Shown here: positions 23,601 through 35,264 of the stretch, in pieces
Numbering within the stretch: position 1 is the stretch's first letter
Layout of the letters: each line of letters opens with the position of its first letter
Assembly: GCA_023374045.1 (NCBI GenBank)
Contig: CM041781.1
Coordinates: forward strand, 140,670,982-140,734,981
Direction of reading: 5' to 3'
DNA from: Limonium bicolor
Taxonomy: Eukaryota; Streptophyta; Magnoliopsida; Caryophyllales; Plumbaginaceae
DNA: 64,000 nucleotides
Made by a program: the position numbers and the translations under genes
The notes under the pieces: generated by a model
Seen by the model: only the letters and a program-made list of their open reading frames with translations
Told to the model about the DNA's origin: nothing
Databases searched by the model: none

Positions 23601-24988
23601 ACAACGGTGAAAGGTATGATTTCTTCATGCCCTGTATCCTAATCTGGTTACCCCGATTTGTGTGCTTATTTGATCACCTAATAAGTTAAATGCATGAATC
23701 GGACTATATTGCACCTACTCGTGCTTGTTTACATTGTTCTTGATATTTGTCTTGAACAATAGTTTATATAATTCATAAAACATATGAATGATGATGAAGT
23801 GTATTGTATTTTGTAGTGTACTTGTATATCGTAATGTATTTTGTATGGATGTGTATATGAGTCTTGTATTGTATTGTTGTGGCTTGAATGAATGACTTCT
23901 GCTAATTCCTAACTACCTAACTCCTAACTTAAGTGAGTAAACCGGAATGAGTAGAAGTCCGATATAGCTTCGGCCACGCGTGAGGATGCGGAGTCACAAG
24001 AGGTTGGCTGCAATTCCTGACTCTTAAACTGGTCCGCGGCCCAAATCCCTTAAATGGGTAGCATCCCAGATTGGTGAGTCAAGTAAATCCCGGAGGTGGG
24101 ACGGAGTAGTCCCCAGGGCCGGAGGTCCCGACGACTTAACTTGAGTAAGAGTAAGAGTAAGTAAGTATGGATCCGTAAGTATGTATGAGTATGTATGCGT
24201 ATGTATGAAGTAACGAGTAAAAGAGTAATCTCCACCCGATTAACCCGGGTGGACCAATGAAGCTAACAAGAACTGTACTTTGTGCATGTAATGTATATGT
24301 GTAATTCGGAAAAAGGTAAGTATGCATTGAATGTTTTATGTGGTACTTCTTGTATGTAATGAAGTGTATGTATGTGTGTATGTCTTGCGTAATGTATTGC
24401 AATATTGTGTATAAAAGCATGTATGCATGTATGTTTGAATGAAATCAACCGCATGTATACGACCAAGTGGCCGGCGTACCCTCACTAGTACGCGGGGTAT
24501 GCGGTTATCATGCTCGGCGAAAGCTGACCCCTTCGGGGGACCATTTTTAGTGTGCAGGTACCCGAAGCGAATATGGTCAAGGAAGAGACCGGAGGCACCC
24601 CCTTGTACATAGAAAGTAAGTAGTTGTGAGAAAATGGGTAGATGTAGACTCTTAGAGAGTATGTATGAACTTGGAAGAGACATTGTAAATGTATAAGGAT
24701 CCTAGTAGACTCGGTGAAGTATATTGTATTGCATAGATTGAGGAGGAGTAAGTATTGAATGGAGCATTGTTGCATTTGATTGATGAATGGAGTATGTATT
24801 ATAGATGTGTAGTACTCGGGATTCCGGTCCATCAGACTGATACTGTAAGCAGTAGTAGTAGCCTTGTTAGCCACGTGGGTGGTTAACGGCATTGTTTCAC
24901 CCATTGTATATAAGAAAGTATCCGCTGCGTGTAACTGACGTGTAAGAATATTGAACGGTAAGCATGTATTAATGGTAGGGGTGTTACA
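20640..24988 (+). repeat. LARD 3' LTR
   Basis: Direct repeat of 10638-14984, ending GGTGTTACA before the CTGAA target duplication. Small differences from the 5' LTR occur in the CT-rich block and in one hairpin unit (about 23066-23102). Confidence 0.93.
22914..23318 (+). repeat. Tandem array of GC-rich hairpins in LARD 3' LTR
   Basis: Counterpart of 12921-13325 with the same unit count. In the third unit both arms changed (CCGAAC to CCAAAC on the left, GTTCGG to GTTTGG on the right), so base pairing is kept. Confidence 0.85.
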
Positions 24989-24993
24989 CTGAA

Positions 24994-25620
24994 TGGCTTC
25001 CTCTCTCGACGAACAGGTGGAAACAATATCAATTTAATTGGGCGATGATCTGATCGACCCCATCTAAGATGATAGTTACACGCCTCTCTGAAGAGATGAG
25101 CTCAACTATCATTACACATAACCTTGTCCAACCTACATTTTGTATTAAAAAATCCAATCCGACTAATTGAATACGTAAAATGGCCACCCATATCCCAAAT
25201 CTTTAAATGACAATCAGCTATGCACTACCTAAAAGCTTTCTTACCATTCCTTGCCTGAATCCTCCTTCCTCTCTACTCATAGAAATACAAAATTTCATTG
25301 AGATCCCCTTCAATTAACCATGGCCCATCCCAAAAAGAACTCAACTCCCTTAACAACCTCCAGGTACACCAATGCTTAGAACTTAAAGACCAACCATACA
25401 CCCAGTGAAACGCCATGGTAATCCCTCTAGCCCCGTAACGATACAATCCACATTGTGACTGGAGAAACTCAACACCTATACATGAATAGAAACATCCCAA
25501 AGAAAAAGGCACACCCGCCTTCCAACCAACACTGTATCCAGCCACCCAATTATAACTACTCAACCGATTCTTGATTCTCCTACATTCAAAACTAGCTAAC
25601 TTTGTTTCTGAGACAAACAC
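24994..25620 (-). pseudogene. LINE endonuclease (APE-type) remnant
   Basis: Minus-strand peptides VSETKL (25615), SVGWKAGVPFSLG (25535) and WLIEGDLNEILYFYE (25320) match the N-terminal endonuclease of plant L1 ORF2. The last contains the GDLNEIL form of the GDFN motif. Past 25273 stops interrupt the frame up to the LARD junction. Confidence 0.78.
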
Positions 25621-25989
25621 TAAGCTTGGATACTCCCCACCCCCCGGATGAGGTCCAGGAACCAGCGACCTCCACGGGCGCCACCCAACCCTCTATAGTT
25701 CGTAACCATAAGAGACATTATTCCAGGCAGCCCTAGGCCTCCCAAGGGTTGCCTCTGGGATCATTTGAGCAAGAAACCTGTTTCCCTTTCTTCACAACCT
25801 CCTCTGTAGACTCCATTTCCAAGAACTCAATCAAAACTGATCATACACCACCATATCTAACTTCCTCTTTCTCCCTGAACTTTCTAGAGTAGAGCCTTCT
25901 TTTTGGACCAGAACAGCTGACTCTGGTGGGATCTCTCCCTCTTCTAAATCTTCACAACCCGACACATTTTGATTCTATAACTCTTTGTT

Positions 25990-26781
25990 CTAAACCTCCT
26001 CTGTAACCATAACATCATCCTTAGTCGGCACCTCAAAGTGCACACGCCCACCATCCACACCTCCAGCACAAAGCCATAAACCATATGGCAATTCAGGCAC
26101 AGGTAGATCTAGCCAGGAAGTACACTCACGAGAATGATGCGTAAAAAGTCCATAGTGGAAGCAAAGACTCAACAACCTTTCATAAGTTAACCTTAAAATA
26201 GTAGGCTTACCAGAAATGGAAATGGAAACAACTCGCAGTAGCAGTTTTGTCACATCCACCTGCACCTTTATTCGCATATACCCCCTCGGAAAACAGACGA
26301 TCTTGATCCTGATAGTGAATAAAGTGCCCAATTTTGTATCCAATACCGCGTAAAATCCCTTGTCATGAACCAGAAAGGAACATTATGGACCCTAACTAAA
26401 AAAGGAGTCCACTTGAAAATATGATCTTTTGGAGCCTTTGACCTATCCATATCCACCATAATAACCATCAAATGTCCACGGTCCCCTACCTATGACACTA
26501 GTGAGTTGCTCCTCATCAGAGAACTCAAATAGAAAAAGACCACACCCGAAACTTCTCACCTTCAGCTCATCCTCAGCTTGTCAAACCTTAGCTAAAGTCC
26601 TCTCCATGGTCTTAACATCCACACTCATAGATAACTTACCAAGCAGGAACCGACCCAAAGGTAAATGCGATGAGGAGTCCAAAAGATCTACCACCTCCAT
26701 GCAATCCCTCTCTTTCGTAGTTAAAACCATTTCCTTGTAATGTTTGATAAGATCGTCTAAAGTGCCTTCACTAACAGCCAT
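25990..26781 (-). pseudogene. LINE ORF1 (DUF4283 and CCHC knuckle), broken
   Basis: Starts MAVSEGTLDDLIKHY at 26781 with the DUF4283-like LGRFLLGKLS. It continues in another frame with WTPFLVRVHNVPFWFMTRDF (26420) and in a third with CFHYGLFTHHSREC (26160), the CX2C-X4-H-X4-C knuckle with its second Cys changed to Tyr. At least two frameshifts break it. In intact LINEs this protein binds the element RNA. Confidence 0.78.
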
Positions 26782-27077
26782 TAAAGTGTTTGAAAATATG
26801 AAAAGGAAAGGGTTTAACCGGTTATATGTAAAGGAGACAAAAGGGCTAAATAGGAAATGGAATAGAAGACAAAGATAACCTTGGAAGCAACCAAAAAATG
26901 TTTTAAAGCTAAGAGACGTAAAAGATTGGAAAGGTCTATAACTATGGGGCTAATCATATAGGAGCATGAAAAAAGGCTCGATTGGAAATCATGCAGATAG
27001 CCAAAAGATTTGGTTTTGGATAAAACTAGACATAAAATATACTCTCATGAGCAAAAAGTAATCATTTGTATAGTATC
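26782..27077. other. Sequence between LINE 5' end and chromovirus LTR end
   Basis: About 300 bp of A-rich plus-strand sequence without a gene. It is probably the LINE 5' untranslated region plus older flanking DNA. Nothing else was recognised. Confidence 0.4.
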
Positions 27078-29245
27078 TGTAACACCCCAACCGCTAATCC
27101 TTTCATTATCTTCTAATCGTCTCCATATTTACTCTACACGTAGTGGATACTTACATACTCCCGGCGGGAGATACAACGCCGTTAGTCATTCCAAGGCTAA
27201 CAAGGCTCCTACTACTTACTGTAACGGTCTGAAGACTAGAATTTACCGAGCAACTTAAATACTTGCATTACAATCCCAATACCTACTTACATTCCTGATT
27301 ACCGAGTATACGAAAGTCTATTAATTACATTCCACCTTACAAGCCTACAAAATCTAAGAGTTTATACAACCACTCATTCTTTCCAAATTCACAAGTTCAA
27401 TTCTTCAAAAGGGTGTACCACATGGTACACCGGCTACTAAAAAAGGCGTCAAGCCGTGTACAACTCGGTACTCCTTTCTCATCCTACTAACTACTCCAAA
27501 AACAAATCATCTTGGTCCTAACTCGATCATCAATTCTCCCGAGTACCTGTAGAAATAAAAACAGTGCCCCAAGGGGCTAAACAAACGCTGCATATGAAAT
27601 TCGCATACCCCGCATGCTAACGGGGGTACGCCGACTACTTGGTCGAATATATGCGGTTCGTTTTATTCATACATACATGCATACATGTTTTATAAGAAAC
27701 AATACATTCACATCATAGATCATGCATACATTCCATTCAGTATATACAAGGAAGACAATACGAGTCAACCGTTCATACTTACCGAATACGGAGATACACT
27801 TCTCCAATACATACGCAATACTTGTTAGCTTCTTTACTCACCCGGGTTAATCGGTGTCTTTACTCTTTTACTCCGTGGTCATGACTGATACTAGCCATGA
27901 CCGTTACAATACAAATACCTTTCTTACTTACATACTCAAGTCAAGTCAGTATGACCTCCGGGCAGGGACTACGATATCCCACCACTGGGCTTTAGGGTGG
28001 CTCACTAATCCAGGATGCAACCCATTTAAGGGGTTTGGTCTGTGGAAAAGATTAAGGCCAGGAATTCGATCCAACCTCTTGTGTCTCCTCATCCTCACGT
28101 GTTGCCGCACTATATCGACTTCTACTCATTCCATTTTTACCATTACTTAAGTTAATGTTAGGTATTTAACAATTATTAGAAGTCCTTCCTTCCATACCAT
28201 GGGTTAATACACTACAACAATTAAGCCACACTACACCTCATTCCATCCTACATTTCATGAATTATACAAACAGGTTCAAGACAATACAACAAGACAATAT
28301 ATCACAGCACAAGTAGTGCATTAAAACCCAATTCGTGCATTATCTTATTTGGTGATCACATAACACAAAATCAGGTAGCCAAGGTGTGGAGGGTTTTTTC
28401 GGTATGAGGGGGCTCTATCTAAATATGGTTCTTGACTGAGAAGTCTAGATCCTAGAATGCCATTCTGTGGAGGTGAAAACCCGTTTCATGGCATCCCTCA
28501 AATACCTACTACATCGTCCGTCTTTCCCAGAAAGCATAAAGGGAATGCTAGTGAGCACTACACCCCTCTGGGCTCCACACGGACTTATGCCTCTATAAGC
28601 GGAATTGACTAGAGTCGCCACCTAGTTTGACCTAAGAAGTAGGAAAGGAAGAGAATGGTGGGTTCTAAGAAACCGTTGGTTGACTCTGAGATTGTTCCCT
28701 ATGGATAGGACTTATCTGGTCGCGTCAGAGATTCTATTGTGGGTTCGTACTGAGTTACACCCCTTAGAAGTGGCAACGACCACGACTTCGGATTGGTGCC
28801 CGAGGAAACCTCGGTCTCCAATTGTCGAGATTACCTTTTTTTAAAACCTTATTAAAGAGATTCATTTAAAAGCCAAGGATAGGATTAGGACAGGAAGAGA
28901 GAAAGAGAGTGGATGAGGCGAGCTTTTCTGCTAAGCTAGCGCCAAGAAGAAGAATCAGTGAATTCGGATGAATATATAACGAAGGTTTGGGGAAAGTATA
29001 AGGTTGAGTGAATATACAAGATTTGGAGTATGACAGTTTGAAGTTTGTGGGAACCGAAGAAGGTTAGAGTGTTTTGAGAGATATAAGAGCCACTTCAGAA
29101 GGGGAAAGGGTTTTTTGTTTGGAATGGGGTCGCACCCTATGTGGGTTGCTTACGTACTCAACTCCCTGTTGAGATCAGACCTCACGTAGTTCAAGACTTT
29201 TGTGTTTTTGGAGATTTTTGAGATGTTTGAAGTTTCGGGTTTGAG

Positions 29246-29392
29246 AGGTTAGTCTGTGAGACGCCCAGGTCTGTGAGACATTGAAATCTTAGAATGATTG
29301 AGTCTGTGAGACGCTCGGGTCTGTGAGACATTCGAGTACGTGAGATGTTCGAGTCTATGAGACGCTCAGGCCTGTGAGACTTTGGAAGTTTG
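29246..29392 (+). repeat. Short tandem repeat, GTCTGTGAGAC units
   Basis: GTCTGTGAGAC-type words (with GTACGTGAG and GTCTATGAG variants) recur about eight times at intervals of roughly 15 to 40 bp inside the TAT-like LTR. Coding potential is nil. Confidence 0.7.
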
Positions 29393-30429
29393 AATAAAGT
29401 TGGAATTTGTAAGAGGATTTGAGTTTAATGCGAGTTGGAGTTTGAATGATGATTTGGGTATGAAGTGATTTGGAGCTTTGAAGATAGTTTGAGTGTGTGA
29501 GGCAATTGGTATTTGAATAGAGATCCCGAGCTTTTTTTAAATTTGAGGTTTGAAAGCGATTGAGGAAAATCATTTTATTGTAAAAGGGCGGATAATCCCA
29601 AGGGATTACCCTATGTACCCCCTCAAACACGACACTTAACTGATAGTAAGTGTCGAGGCTCGAAAGATGGGGCAATGAATTTATGTCGAAAAATAGGGTT
29701 TAGAGAGAAACACCATGAATGAGATGTTCTCGGTCGAATCCTAATAACGTCACTAACTCCCGGATTTTAAAATGTTAAAAACCGAAATCATTTGAAATCG
29801 AGTGGAAGGGAGTTAGACGATTCTAAAATCCCGGCTGCAACTAGGAAGGTCGTTACTTCCCTAGCACCCTGCCTTGTAGAAATCCAGGCTGCAATTAGGG
29901 GAGGTTTGTCACCCTAATGCCCCGCCTAAAGAGATCCAGACTGCGACAAGGGAGGTTATGACTCCAGTGCCCCGCCTCGGATTTTTATTTTAGGAAAGGA
30001 GACAAGTGATGTTCTAACCATGGAGGAAATGTTTTGAAGAGGTTAGACATTTCTTGCTCCCTAAAAACGGTTTATATTTTTTTGTTTGAAAACTGAGTTG
30101 GAAAATGTTTGGAGTTGTTCGGAATTCTCGATGAAGAAACACTGATTTTGAGAAATGTTTTAGGAGAAAACTTTCTGTATATGTGAGAAGAACTTTCTGC
30201 ATTTTAGAAGAGTTTTCTGTGATGTGAGAAGAGTTTTTCCTTTAAAATTCTACAAAATGGTTTCTTTTGAAAACTTGAATAAAATGATGGTTTGAAATTC
30301 CTTGAAGGTTTTTTGGATAAATTGGGTTTGAAGTGAATGTGTCAAAACTGAATTGAATTGAGATTGAAAACGAATTGGATTTAAATTGGATTGGGTTTGA
30401 ATTGAATTGAATCGGGCTTTGGAAACAGG

Positions 30430-30965
30430 CTAGGTCGAAGTTAGACCAAGTAAAAGTCGGGTTGGTCAAAGTTGGATCGAGTCAAAGTTGGGTCAAGGTC
30501 AAAGTTTGGGTTGGTCAAGTTTGAACCAGGTCAAGGTCAAAATTCGAGTTGGTCAAAGTTCAGATTGACCAAAGTTGGGTCAAGGTCAAACTTGGGTTCA
30601 GGTTGAATCGGGTTTTGTTTGGGGTTTTGGGCCGAATTAGGCCTTGTTGGGCTTTTGAGCCTTGTTTGGTGTTTCGGGGCTTGGTTGGGCTTTTGGGCCA
30701 AATTGGGCCTTAGTTGGTCTTTCAGGTCAAATTGGGCCTTATTTGGGTCTTTGGGCCGAATTGGGCCTTGTTTGGGTCATTGGGCCGAATCGGGCCTTGG
30801 TTGGATTTTTGGGCCTTGTTCGGTGTTTTGGGCCAAGTTTGGGCTTAGACGTGGACTTTTGGGTTTGGGCCGTGTGTTTCTGGGCTTGGGCCGTGTTTGG
30901 GCTTTAAATTGGGCCTCATGTTGGACTTTGGAATGGGCCTCGCATTGGGCTGGTTTTTATTGGGC
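30430..30965 (+). repeat. Two adjoining degenerate repeat tracts (GTCAAAGTTGGG and TTGGGCC)
   Basis: 30430-30600 is built of GGTCAAAGTTGGGT-like words. 30620-30965 is built of TTGGGCCGAATTGGGCC-like words. The W/G/L-rich open frames over the second tract (30619-30984) simply translate the repeat and are not genes. Confidence 0.75.
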
Positions 30966-31892
30966 TTTTGCTTTGAGATTTTGAAGTTGATTTTGATTTT
31001 TTGTATTATATTGCAATAATAAGGTGTGGTTTGGGTTTAGGGATCACCCTTCGCTAGGTGGGACCATGGCTCACCATTGACAAGGGCTCACCCTCTATCC
31101 TAAGGCTTGGTCCTAAGGTCAAATAACTAGGGCTTAATAAAATATAAGAGCTGAAATAAATAAATAAGATAAAACAATGAAAGAAAGGCAACGCTCTACG
31201 CATGATGAAAGAATGAAATAATAATCAAGGCGAACTGCGAATCAAATTGATAGGCGAAGATATAGCATGACAAAACTGGCCAAGCTTACGGGATCTCTTG
31301 AGTTTTTAAAGCTTCCAATGACAAACAAAGATTCTGACCAAACTGAAATCGGTGACGCGTGCTGATCAAAACTACAACACATTGCTATTTCAAATCTTTC
31401 ATTTCCATTTCTGGTTATTTTTAATGCCATACCTCCTGCTCTTAATCACTCATAGACAGATTACACCTAGAACTGGCAGTAAGGCGGTAATACCGGTGTT
31501 TAAACAAGAAGAAGCAAAATTGGTGGTCTACCATTGTGATATCAGAAGGCGCAAGCATAGATGGAAAATCAGAAAATTGCCTAAGTTCATGGCAGATGAC
31601 CCAATCCCTCTTTTAATCACCACTAACTGATCGTTTGCAAAGAAAGGATAGGAAAGGGGAACTACTAAGTATGACTTTTAGTTACATCTAACTATTCAAA
31701 AACTAAACCGCCAGAAACAAATAAAACTCGCATAGGAATCAAAGCATCAGGAAAAGTATATACAGATAATAACACCAGAGGCAGATTATTAATAAACCAA
31801 CATTTTGAAGGGATTCACTGAGGTATGCTATCACATGATGCAGTTATTCACACATTTGGGTTAGAACTGAATACCGTGAGAGGAACAAAAGA

Positions 31893-32193
31893 TATTGGGC
31901 TAGTAAACAGCCCACCAAGAACTTAAGCCCATTTATTTATTTAGGTCCATGATTTATTAGAGACTACTAGATTAGTTCAAGTTAGTTTAGATTTTATACA
32001 TGAGATTGTATTTATCTTTTACATAGCATTTATCTTTTACATAATAGATTTAGTAGTATATGCTTATAAATAGTTCATCGGTCTTTAGGTTTGTATACGA
32101 AGTTTACAGAACTCAATATACAATTGTTTCCCTCTACAAATTCTCAAAGCAATCTCTTAACCCTTTCAATGTCTATACATACGACTTCTAATA
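31893..32193 (+). repeat. 5' LTR of copia element 2
   Basis: Direct repeat of 45833-46132. A TATA-like ATGCTTATAAATAG lies near 32062. The inverted termini are TATT/AATA. Confidence 0.9.
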
Positions 32194-32206
32194 TGGTATC
32201 TAGAGC
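32194..32206 (+). other. Primer-binding site of copia element 2
   Basis: TGGTATCTAGAGC directly follows the LTR. It matches the methionine-tRNA primer site TGGTATCAGAGC except for an inserted T, which would weaken priming. Confidence 0.8.
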
Positions 32207-32239
32207 TTAGGATCTTGATGTTTCTTGTTTCTTCCAAAC

Positions 32240-33409
32240 ATGGCGGATGACGCAGGCAAAGGGAAGAAGGAAGCCGCGGTCAACTCCGGTACTGGTGCGT
32301 CGTCGAGCTCCATCATTGATGTAAACGACCCTATTTACGTCCATTCAGCAGAGAATCCAGGGCTCAACCTGGTAAGCAAGTTTGATGGCAAGGGTTTTCA
32401 AGGATGGAAATCAGATATGGTTACGGCTCTGAAAGTTAAAAACAAGTATGGTTTTGTCTTGGGAAAGATTGACAAACCTGAGGAGTCGAACATCATTCGC
32501 ACCAGTGCCTGGGAGAGATCCAATTCTTTGGTGCTGTCCTGGTTGAAGTCTGCTCTTGCTCCCCATATTGCAGAAGGTTTTCGTTTCTGTGACGACCCGA
32601 AGGAACTTTGGGATTCTTTGATCAAGCAATTTGAGCACACAAATCTTGCGATAATTCACAATCTGCAACGTGAATTATCAGAGATTAGACAAGGGGATGA
32701 GAGCGTAGGAAGCTATTACACAAGATTAAAGAAAGCATGAGGAGAATTAGACTTAGCTTGCCCACCGCCCAGATGTTCTTGTTCTGGTTGCAGCTGCGGT
32801 GCCAGAGAAGACTACAAGAAGCGGGTCGATCAAAGCAAGCTTATTCATTTTCTCACGGGGCTTAACCGAAAATATTTGTCCATCAGAGGGCAAATATTAG
32901 CCATGAAGGAAATACCATCGCTTGAAAAAGCGTTTTCGCTCATAGTTCAAGAAGAAGAACAGAGGGGAGATGGTTACCAGAACGAAGAAGCAATGTCTTT
33001 TTCAAGCCAAACTGTCGCTCAAGGCAACAATACCAGAAATCCTAGAAGATTTGACAAGAAGAAAGTATTATGCTCTCACTGTAAAAAATTAGGGCATAGC
33101 TTCGAAGAATGTTACCAGAGACAAACTTGCACTCATTGCAAGAAATCGGGCCACACAGTCGCCGATTGTTATGAAATTCATGGGCGAGACAAAGTTTTGG
33201 CCCGAAGAAAGAAGATGTATGCCAATTTAGTCGCAGATCCAGAGCAAGGCAGTAACAAAGAAGAACTGGGAGAAGGTTTAACACCGAGACAATTACAACA
33301 AATCACAGATCTACTGCGAAGCAAACCACGGAGAACAACACAGAAGGAGTCGACTACTGCAATTTTTCAGGTAACAGTGCTCCTTGCATTAGCAACAAAT
33401 TTTGCTTAA
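32240..33409 (+). pseudogene. copia element 2 gag, one in-frame stop
   Basis: The reading frame starts MADDAGKGKKEAA at 32240. The capsid segment includes FDGKGFQGWKSDM and LWDSLIKQFEHTN. At 32738-32740 a TGA stands where Trp is expected (KKA*GELDLA; TGG to TGA), after which the same frame continues. Two consecutive CCHC knuckles follow (CSHCKKLGHSFEEC at 33073 and CTHCKKSGHTVADC at 33130). The frame changes near 33340 before protease. The N-terminal Met at 32225 is out of context and not preferred. Confidence 0.85.
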
Positions 33410-34772
33410 TGAGTAGTCGCTCTAGTGATTCTTTCAAAGGGAAGTGGTTAATTGACTCTGGAGCTACCGACCACATGTCGGGAGCCGATTATATGTTCGA
33501 AAATTGGAAGAAATTAGAGAAAGAGAGGACGGTGATATTACCAGACGGGAGTCCTCAGATTGTTAACATGGTCGGAGATGTGAAACTGGGAAGCGAAGCG
33601 AGGTTGAAGGAAGTGATGTATATACCCAATTTCATGTTTAATCTGGTCTCTGTAACGAAGCTTGTGAAGCAATTTTGCTGCTCTCTGATTTTCGATTGCC
33701 ATGGTTGCTATATTCAGGGCCATATCTCAAACCAGAATAGCAAGATAGGCGATGCTCGGGACAATTTGTATATACTGGATGCAGATTTATTCGTGGGTTG
33801 GGCCAGCAGAAGTTTGGACCGCGCCTGTCCAGTAGTCGAAGGGCTTCGGGTTTGCCAAGCGGTGCGAGTAATACAGGCCAGCGAGAAGAGTTGGGCTGTC
33901 AAAATCAAGAAGGAGGTGGAATGAGCCCAAAGGCTTTAGAAATGCATGTAAAATTAGGGCACGTTCCATTCCGAAAACTTGTAACACTTGGCATAATAAA
34001 AGAAACAGATTTTTCTTCAACCTATGCTTGTGATGTTTGTTACAAGTCACGAGCACAACGGTTACCTTTCAGCAATTCTACAAGTAAAACCAAGAGAGCA
34101 TTTGAGATGATACATATAGATGTCTGGGGGCCGTTTGGTACAGGCACTTACAACGGCTTTAAATATTTTGTTTGCTTCGTCGATGATTTTACACGCACCA
34201 CTTGGGTCACTCTCATTAAACAAAAAGGGCATGCTTGGGAAGCGATCGTAAATTTTATCAAGATGGTAGAACGACAATTTGAAGCAAAGGTTAAGGTGGT
34301 ACGAACAGATAATGCCAGAGAACTGGGGAGTTCGAATGAAGGGAAGAGCTATTTTGCGCAACAAGGGATAATGCATCAAACAACATGTCCCTATACGCCG
34401 CAACAAAATTCTGTTGTTGAACGCAAGCATAAATATCTTTTGGAAACGGCAAGGGCAATATTTTTCCAATCCAACGTACCACTTGAATATTGGGGAGAAT
34501 GCATACTGCATGCGACTTTCCTTATTAATCGTTTGCCTACCAAGGCGTTAAATGGAAAAACCCCATACGAGAGTTTGTTCGGAAGTAAGCCTTCGTATAG
34601 TGAGATCAAGCCCTTCGGTTGTTTGTGTTACAAGACGATAGTAGGTCAAAAAGGAGGGAAATTTGATCCACGAGGAGAAGCGTGCATTTATCTCGGAGAT
34701 GATCCACGAAGGAAAGGGCATAAAGTGATGAGTTTAGAGAATCGCATGGTAGAAGTTTGTCAGGACGTTTAG
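33355..34772 (+). pseudogene. copia element 2 protease and integrase
   Basis: The protease site WLIDSGATDHMSG lies near 33448. A frame change near 33800-33900 leads to the pre-integrase segment LEMHVKLGH (33939) and the integrase core. Its three acidic residues are all present: D in HIDVWGP (34117), D in RTDNARE (34306) and E in QNSVVERK (34410). A TAG at 34770-34772 interrupts the frame, which continues as the proline-rich linker up to the insertion at 35264. Integrase itself is intact as a domain but is not in one frame with protease. Confidence 0.87.
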
Positions 34773-35264
34773 TTTCATGTCCATATTTTCCCTTTCCACA
34801 CATCAGATATACAGCAATATCAACATCGTAATGTTGCTCCTCCTATGTTAATAGATGACAAACCCTTGTTTTGCCCAAGTCAACCTGACACTTCCCCTAT
34901 TTTACCACCAGATGTCACCAACCAACCAGATTTGCGACGTTCCAGTAGGGTGACCCACAAGCCTAGCTACTTGGATGATTATGTGTGCACTTCTTGTTTT
35001 CAAGAGATCCTGGATGAAAGGGTATATGGGTCAACAGATCTACCTAGTGACACGCTTGCGCACTGTGTAAGTTTGACAGAAACTACACCGATCAGATTTA
35101 TGGCTCTACTCTCCAGCACATCCGTTGTTCAATCTAGGGTTAATACAGATCTGCATGAACCACATAATTATCAATCGGCAGTCCAGCATGAGCATTGGCG
35201 GACAGCCATGCAACAAGAATTACGAGCGCTAGAGGAGAATGAAACATGGGATGTTGTAACCCTT
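34773..35264 (+). pseudogene. copia element 2 integrase-RT linker
   Basis: Same frame as integrase after the TAG. It holds RRSSRVTHKPSYLDDYV (34938) and WRTAMQQELRALEENETWDV (35200), the conserved lead-in to copia reverse transcriptase. The nested gag-only element begins directly after WDVVTL. Confidence 0.85.

Larger units (their letters stand above)
10638..24988 (+). mobile_element. LARD-type non-autonomous LTR retrotransposon, complete (14.35 kb)
   Basis: LTRs 10638-14984 (4347 bp) and 20640-24988 (4349 bp) start TGAAATACCCCG and end GGTGTTACA. The target duplication CTGAA is at 10633-10637 and 24989-24993, inside LINE ORF2. A methionine-tRNA primer site follows the 5' LTR and a purine tract precedes the 3' LTR. 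The 5.65-kb interior has no gag or pol domain in any frame. Very long LTRs plus a non-coding interior define LARDs. LTR start, LTR end and the sequence before the 3' LTR match the Tekay-type chromovirus at 27078-64000, so that family is the likely source of its proteins. LTR copies differ only by scattered changes, implying a fairly recent insertion. Confidence 0.93.
24994..26781 (-). mobile_element. L1-type LINE, 5' half
   Basis: The 5' part of the same LINE as 7063-10637, cut by the LARD at the CTGAA duplication. It carries an ORF1-like region with a DUF4283-type segment and a zinc knuckle, then an endonuclease remnant, both minus strand and both broken. The start ATG of ORF1 lies at 26781. 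Confidence 0.85.

Noticed and set aside
30619..30984. Trp/Gly/Leu-rich frame resembling a membrane protein
   Set aside because: Product of the TTGGGCC repeat tract; two frames over the same repeat look alike.
32225..32239. Upstream Met as gag start of copia element 2
   Set aside because: The next Met at 32240 starts a typical charged Gag N terminus; the extra MFLPN adds nothing conserved.
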